64,000 bases of DNA, from contig JAEYYV010000417.1 in NCBI GenBank assembly GCA_023428295.1, positions 33,803-97,802 of the forward strand, read 5' to 3'. Position numbers and translations under genes: made by a program. The notes beneath the pieces are model-generated. The model did not search any database, had not been told where the DNA came from, and saw only the letters and a program-made list of their open reading frames with translations. Every line of letters begins with the position of its first letter. The stretch's first letter is position 1. Origin of the DNA: Pseudomonadota bacterium (GTDB lineage Bacteria; Myxococcota_A; Polyangia; Haliangiales; Haliangiaceae). This document shows, piece by piece, positions 57,007 through 64,000 of this stretch.

Positions 57007-60156
<3,150 letters not shown>

Positions 60157-60173
60157 TCGTTTTCGGTCGTCCT

Positions 60174-60505
60174 CTACTTCTGGTCCCTGCCGGAGGGAGT
60201 TTCTACAGCAGTCACATGCGCAAGGCCAGAGGGGTTTTTCCCTTGCAGATCACTGAAATTGTCCGCGGTTGGTGACAGGTCCGCGACAAGTCGATGAACG
60301 TCCTTCGAAGTGACAGAACGTTTGAGACTTCGCGACAGTCCTGGAGCTGTCACGCATTCGCTCCTCCCGTGGACATAGGCCCCACGCCCCGGGAGTCGAC
60401 GTGCGCGGTCTAGCACGACGGACGAACCGCTAACACCCACCCTTATAAGGAGGTGTTGCGACTCGACCGTCCGGCAGCCGGTGCACGTCCGTTTGGGATC
60501 GTGGC

Positions 60506-60509
<4 letters not shown>
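60174..60509 (-). CDS. ylxR: YlxR-family RNA-binding protein (DUF448), CTG start
   Basis: 111 residues. RTCTGCRTVESQHLLIRV and the GRGAYVHGRSEC motif near residue 45-60 define the YlxR family, small nucleic-acid-binding proteins encoded between nusA and infB. No ATG, GTG or TTG exists in frame between the previous stop region and the conserved start. CTG at 60509 overlaps the nusA TGA (CTGA), exactly like the ATGA and GTGA couplings used elsewhere here, and GAGG lies 7 bases upstream. I therefore call a CTG start. Family function is regulatory in several bacteria but not settled. Confidence 0.85.
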
Positions 60510-62083
<1,574 letters not shown>

Positions 62084-62085
62084 GG

Positions 62086-62712
62086 CTAACCTTTTTCTTC
62101 CTGTTTCGGCTGCTTCGGTTGCTTCTTCGGGCTCGGGCGGTGGCCCGGCTTGATCGGCTTGTTCATCTTGGGGCCCACGCCGGAGCCGCCCTTCATGACG
62201 GCGTCCCAATCGGGGACCAGCTTCGCGGTGTCGATGTCGTCGATCGGCAACGAGAACATCTGCCCGTCGACCTCCATCTGCACGTTCTGGTCGACGACGC
62301 CCTTCAGAACGCCGCGGAAGTTCTTGCGCTCGCCCTTGTCCGTCTGCACGCCGACGCCCATCGCGATCTTGGCTTCGCTCTCGGCGAAGTGAGCGAAGTG
62401 CTCCACCGTCCGCAGCGGGCGATCGATGCCCGGGCTCGAGACCTCGAGGCTGTACGCCTGCGGAATCGGATCCTCGACGTCGAGCACCGCGGACAGCTCG
62501 CGCGACATGTTCTCGCAGTCCTCGAGATCGACGCGATCCTCGGGCACCTGCGTGATGTCACCGTGCTCGGACAACGGTAGGTCGATCGCGACACGCAGCA
62601 CCCAACCGCCCTGCTCGAGCAGGAAGCGCAGCTCGACCAGATCGAATCCCGCTGCATTGCAGACAGGCTCGACGATCGAGATCAGCTTGGCTTGTTGGGG
62701 GTTACGGGACAT
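62086..62712 (-). CDS. rimP: ribosome maturation factor RimP
   Basis: 208 residues from ATG 62712, matching the family start; an in-frame start at 62769 would run through the terminator hairpin. Needed for 30S subunit maturation. GFDLVELRFLLEQGGWVLRV, DCENMSRELSAVLDVEDPIP and YSLEVSSPGIDRPLRTVEHF are characteristic. The C-terminal 40 residues (KMNKPIKPGHRPSPKKQPKQ) are a basic tail longer than usual. It opens the rimP-nusA-ylxR-infB-rbfA run. No clear ribosome-binding site. Confidence 0.95.
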   Translation of the reverse strand: MSRNPQQAKLISIVEPVCNAAGFDLVELRFLLEQGGWVLRVAIDLPLSEHGDITQVPEDRVDLEDCENMSRELSAVLDVEDPIPQAYSLEVSSPGIDRPLRTVEHFAHFAESEAKIAMGVGVQTDKGERKNFRGVLKGVVDQNVQMEVDGQMFSLPIDDIDTAKLVPDWDAVMKGGSGVGPKMNKPIKPGHRPSPKKQPKQPKQEEKG

Positions 62713-62740
62713 GGCGAAGGTGGGGGTGTGAACCGAGGCG

Positions 62741-62766
62741 AAAAAAAAGGTGGCCGAAGGGCCACC
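62741..62766 (-). terminator. intrinsic terminator in the rimP leader
   Basis: On the minus strand GGTGGCC-CTTC-GGCCACC (62749-62766) is a perfect 7-bp stem with a tetraloop, directly followed by eight T (62741-62748). This is a textbook rho-independent terminator, yet it lies 28 bases ahead of the rimP ATG, so it must act as an attenuator or end a short upstream RNA. Confidence 0.85.
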
Positions 62767-62892
62767 CATCGCACTCCGCGATGCGGAGGAGATAAAGCTG
62801 GCGGTTGGGTACCACCGCTATTTTCCAAGGGCAAGGGTCTCGTTCGGCTCCTAGACGATTTCGGACCCCACCCTTCGTGCTAACCAAGCGAC
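62767..62892 (-). promoter_or_regulatory. structured rimP operon leader or small RNA
   Basis: Between the divergent start at 62893 and the terminator, the minus-strand RNA can form CATCGC/GCGATG (62767-62772 / 62778-62783), GCGGT/ACCGC (near 62798-62816) and AAGGGT/ACCCTT (near 62833-62875). With the terminator this makes a transcript of up to about 150 bases. No reading frame or tRNA cloverleaf fits; whether it is an attenuator or an independent RNA is open. Confidence 0.4.
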
Positions 62893-63777
62893 ATGACTAG
62901 CTGGGAGCTTCGGGTCGGTGCGGTCCAGATGCGTTCCTCGGACGATCTCGACGCAAACCTCGCCGCCACACGCCGCTTGGTGGGTGAGGCCGTCGCCGAT
63001 GGCGCCCAGCTCGTCGTGCTCCCCGAGTGCTTTTCGTTCCTCGGGCGCAAAGAGGGCGACAAGCTCCCGATCGCCGAGCACTACCCGCCATCCCCGTCGG
63101 CCTCGGCCTCGGCCTCGGCCTCGGCCTCGGCCTCGCCGTCGGGTGGTCCGATCCTCGGAACCCTCCGCGACCTCGCCACCAAGCACGGCGTCTGGATCGT
63201 CGGTGGCGGCACGCCCGAGCGCATCGACGACGATCCGAAGCGCACGTTCAACACGGCGATCGTCGTCGATCCGGCCGGCAACCTCGCCGCGCGCTACCGC
63301 AAGATCCACCTGTTCGACGTGGACATCCCGGGCGGCGCCACGCTGCGCGAGTCCGACGCCACCGCCGCCGGTGACGAGCTGGTCGTCGTCGCCATCCACG
63401 GTGCGCCGGTCGGCATCTCCATCTGCTACGACGTGCGGTTCCCCGAGCTGTATCGCCGTCTGGTGAAGGATCGCGGCGCGCAGATCCTGCTCGTGCCCGC
63501 GGCGTTCACGGCGCACACGGGCGCCGCGCACTGGCACCTGCTGCTCCGCGCGCGCGCCGTGGAGGATCAAGCCTGGGTCGTCGCGGCCGCGCAGTGGGGA
63601 CAGCACAACGAGAAGCGCGCGTCCTACGGGCACACGCTGATCAGCGATCCGTGGGGCACGCTCGTCGGCGAGAAGCCCGACGGCGATGGGGTCGTCGTGG
63701 CGACGCTCGACAGCGCGACGGTGGAGAAGCGACGCACGCAACTTCCATCACTGCGCCACGCGGTGCTGTGGAAGTGA
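62893..63777 (+). CDS. nitrilase-family amidohydrolase (NIT1/deaminated-glutathione amidase type)
   Basis: 294 residues. The carbon-nitrogen hydrolase triad is present: Glu45 in LPECFSF, Lys137 in YRKIHLFDVD and Cys178 in SICYDVRFPELYR. YRKIHLFDVD and CYDVRFPELYR are typical of the Nit1 branch that repairs deaminated glutathione. An insertion of six Ser-Ala pairs (residues 69-80) follows AEHYPPSP and is encoded by six perfect TCGGCC hexamers. The stop overlaps the next start (GTGA). It is divergent from rimP. Confidence 0.92.
   Translation: MTSWELRVGAVQMRSSDDLDANLAATRRLVGEAVADGAQLVVLPECFSFLGRKEGDKLPIAEHYPPSPSASASASASASASPSGGPILGTLRDLATKHGVWIVGGGTPERIDDDPKRTFNTAIVVDPAGNLAARYRKIHLFDVDIPGGATLRESDATAAGDELVVVAIHGAPVGISICYDVRFPELYRRLVKDRGAQILLVPAAFTAHTGAAHWHLLLRARAVEDQAWVVAAAQWGQHNEKRASYGHTLISDPWGTLVGEKPDGDGVVVATLDSATVEKRRTQLPSLRHAVLWK
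63097..63132 (+). repeat. hexanucleotide microsatellite (TCGGCC)6
   Basis: Six perfect TCGGCC copies encode (Ser-Ala)6 in the nitrilase-family gene, followed by one imperfect copy (TCGCCG). A change in copy number would add or remove two residues without a frameshift. Confidence 0.95.
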
Positions 63778-64000
63778 TCGCGACGATCGATATCGCGCCG
63801 CTCTCGGCCGGCGATCCCGATGGTGCCGTCGCGCGCGCGATCGATCGCGCGTGCCGCGACAACGGCTTCTTCTCGATCACCGGGCACGGCATCGCGCCTT
63901 CGCTCGTCGAGGATCTGCAACGCGTCGCGCGCGCGTTCTTCGCGCTGCCCGAGGAGACCAAGCTCGCGATCGCGATGCCCCACGCCGGCCGTCGCTGGCG
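63774..64000 (+). CDS. 2-oxoglutarate/Fe(II) oxygenase-like (isopenicillin N synthase family), N-terminal part
   Basis: At least 75 residues, cut by the window end. GTG 63774 overlaps the nitrilase stop (GTGA); GTG 63768 is an alternative two codons upstream. The visible part is the DIOX_N region: IDIAPLSAGD, AIDRACRDNGFFSITGHGIA and VARAFFALPEETKLAI, matching the start of isopenicillin N synthase-like enzymes. The iron-binding HxD...H core lies outside the window, so activity cannot be judged. Coupling to the nitrilase suggests a shared pathway. Confidence 0.85.
   Translation, partial: MIATIDIAPLSAGDPDGAVARAIDRACRDNGFFSITGHGIAPSLVEDLQRVARAFFALPEETKLAIAMPHAGRRW

Noticed and set aside
60440..60462. 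Perfect Shine-Dalgarno (AAGGAGGTG) on the + strand
   Set aside because: No + strand reading frame with coding character follows; it lies inside ylxR and is probably chance.
62713..62892. T-box-like GGTGGTACC in the rimP leader
   Set aside because: The conserved T-box bulge sequence and specifier loop are not recognisable, and the downstream genes are not aminoacyl-tRNA synthetases or amino acid genes.
62713..62892. A tRNA such as metY upstream of rimP
   Set aside because: No cloverleaf arms, T-loop GTTCRA or CCA end could be fitted on either strand.

Overview
The window is high-GC bacterial chromosome packed with lipoproteins, TPR proteins, FHA domains and outer-membrane beta-barrels, next to ordinary housekeeping genes. 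Together with a gliding/spore-coat (Glt/Nfs)-type envelope cluster and an AgmX/PglI-like protein, this points to a myxobacterium (phylum Myxococcota, formerly Deltaproteobacteria). No tRNA, rRNA, insertion sequence, prophage or CRISPR array was seen. The phylum call is an inference from gene content; no database search was possible.

Layout. (1) 1-1526: the end of rpsT (ribosomal protein S20) and, convergent to it, an FHA-domain sigma-54 activator. (2) 1604-13689: ten genes on the + strand, most overlapping by 4 bp: two outer-membrane barrels, a Pro/Lys-rich periplasmic protein, two large TPR proteins, a TPR lipoprotein, a small exported protein, an inner-membrane GltG/PglI-like protein, a lipoprotein and a third barrel. 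This matches the gene order of the Myxococcus nfs locus and a fused glt locus, and is the most interesting system here. (3) 13686-22243: an ABC1 kinase, a membrane GAF-GGDEF diguanylate cyclase, a conserved 57-residue protein, a lipoprotein, an M28 peptidase, an MFS transporter, a lipoprotein with three PPC-like repeats, and fabZ. (4) 22298-31039: envelope biogenesis block ompH, bamA, lolD, a small barrel, a lolC/E permease with an extra N-terminal membrane module, and lysS. (5) 31077-36612: secreted or lipid-anchored proteins of unknown role, one with a thioredoxin fold plus TPRs. (6) 36612-41381: prfB with its programmed +1 frameshift, purF, an FHA/coiled-coil protein and two small membrane proteins. 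(7) 41386-49871: purL, purC, purB, a proline-rich tail-anchored protein and dut. (8) 49944-62712: pnp, rpsO, truB, a c-type cytochrome-like lipoprotein, a DHH phosphoesterase, rbfA, infB, ylxR, nusA, rimP, i.e. the classical rimP-nusA-infB-rbfA-truB-rpsO-pnp order with lipoprotein genes inserted. (9) 62893-64000: a nitrilase-family amidase and the start of a 2-oxoglutarate/Fe(II) oxygenase-like protein.

How the parts fit. The Glt/Nfs-like block would span the envelope: GltG-like protein in the inner membrane, TPR proteins in the periplasm, barrels and lipoproteins in the outer membrane. The lol, bam and ompH genes supply the general machinery that places such lipoproteins and barrels. No ExbB/TolQ-type motor genes (AglRQS) lie in the window, so energising components must be elsewhere if the system is active. 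Regulatory signals read directly from the sequence include the RF2 frameshift site, an intrinsic terminator in the rimP leader, a hairpin in the pnp leader, a cluster of palindromes and direct repeats between purC and purL, and a near-leaderless promoter with an inverted repeat at 40821-40887.
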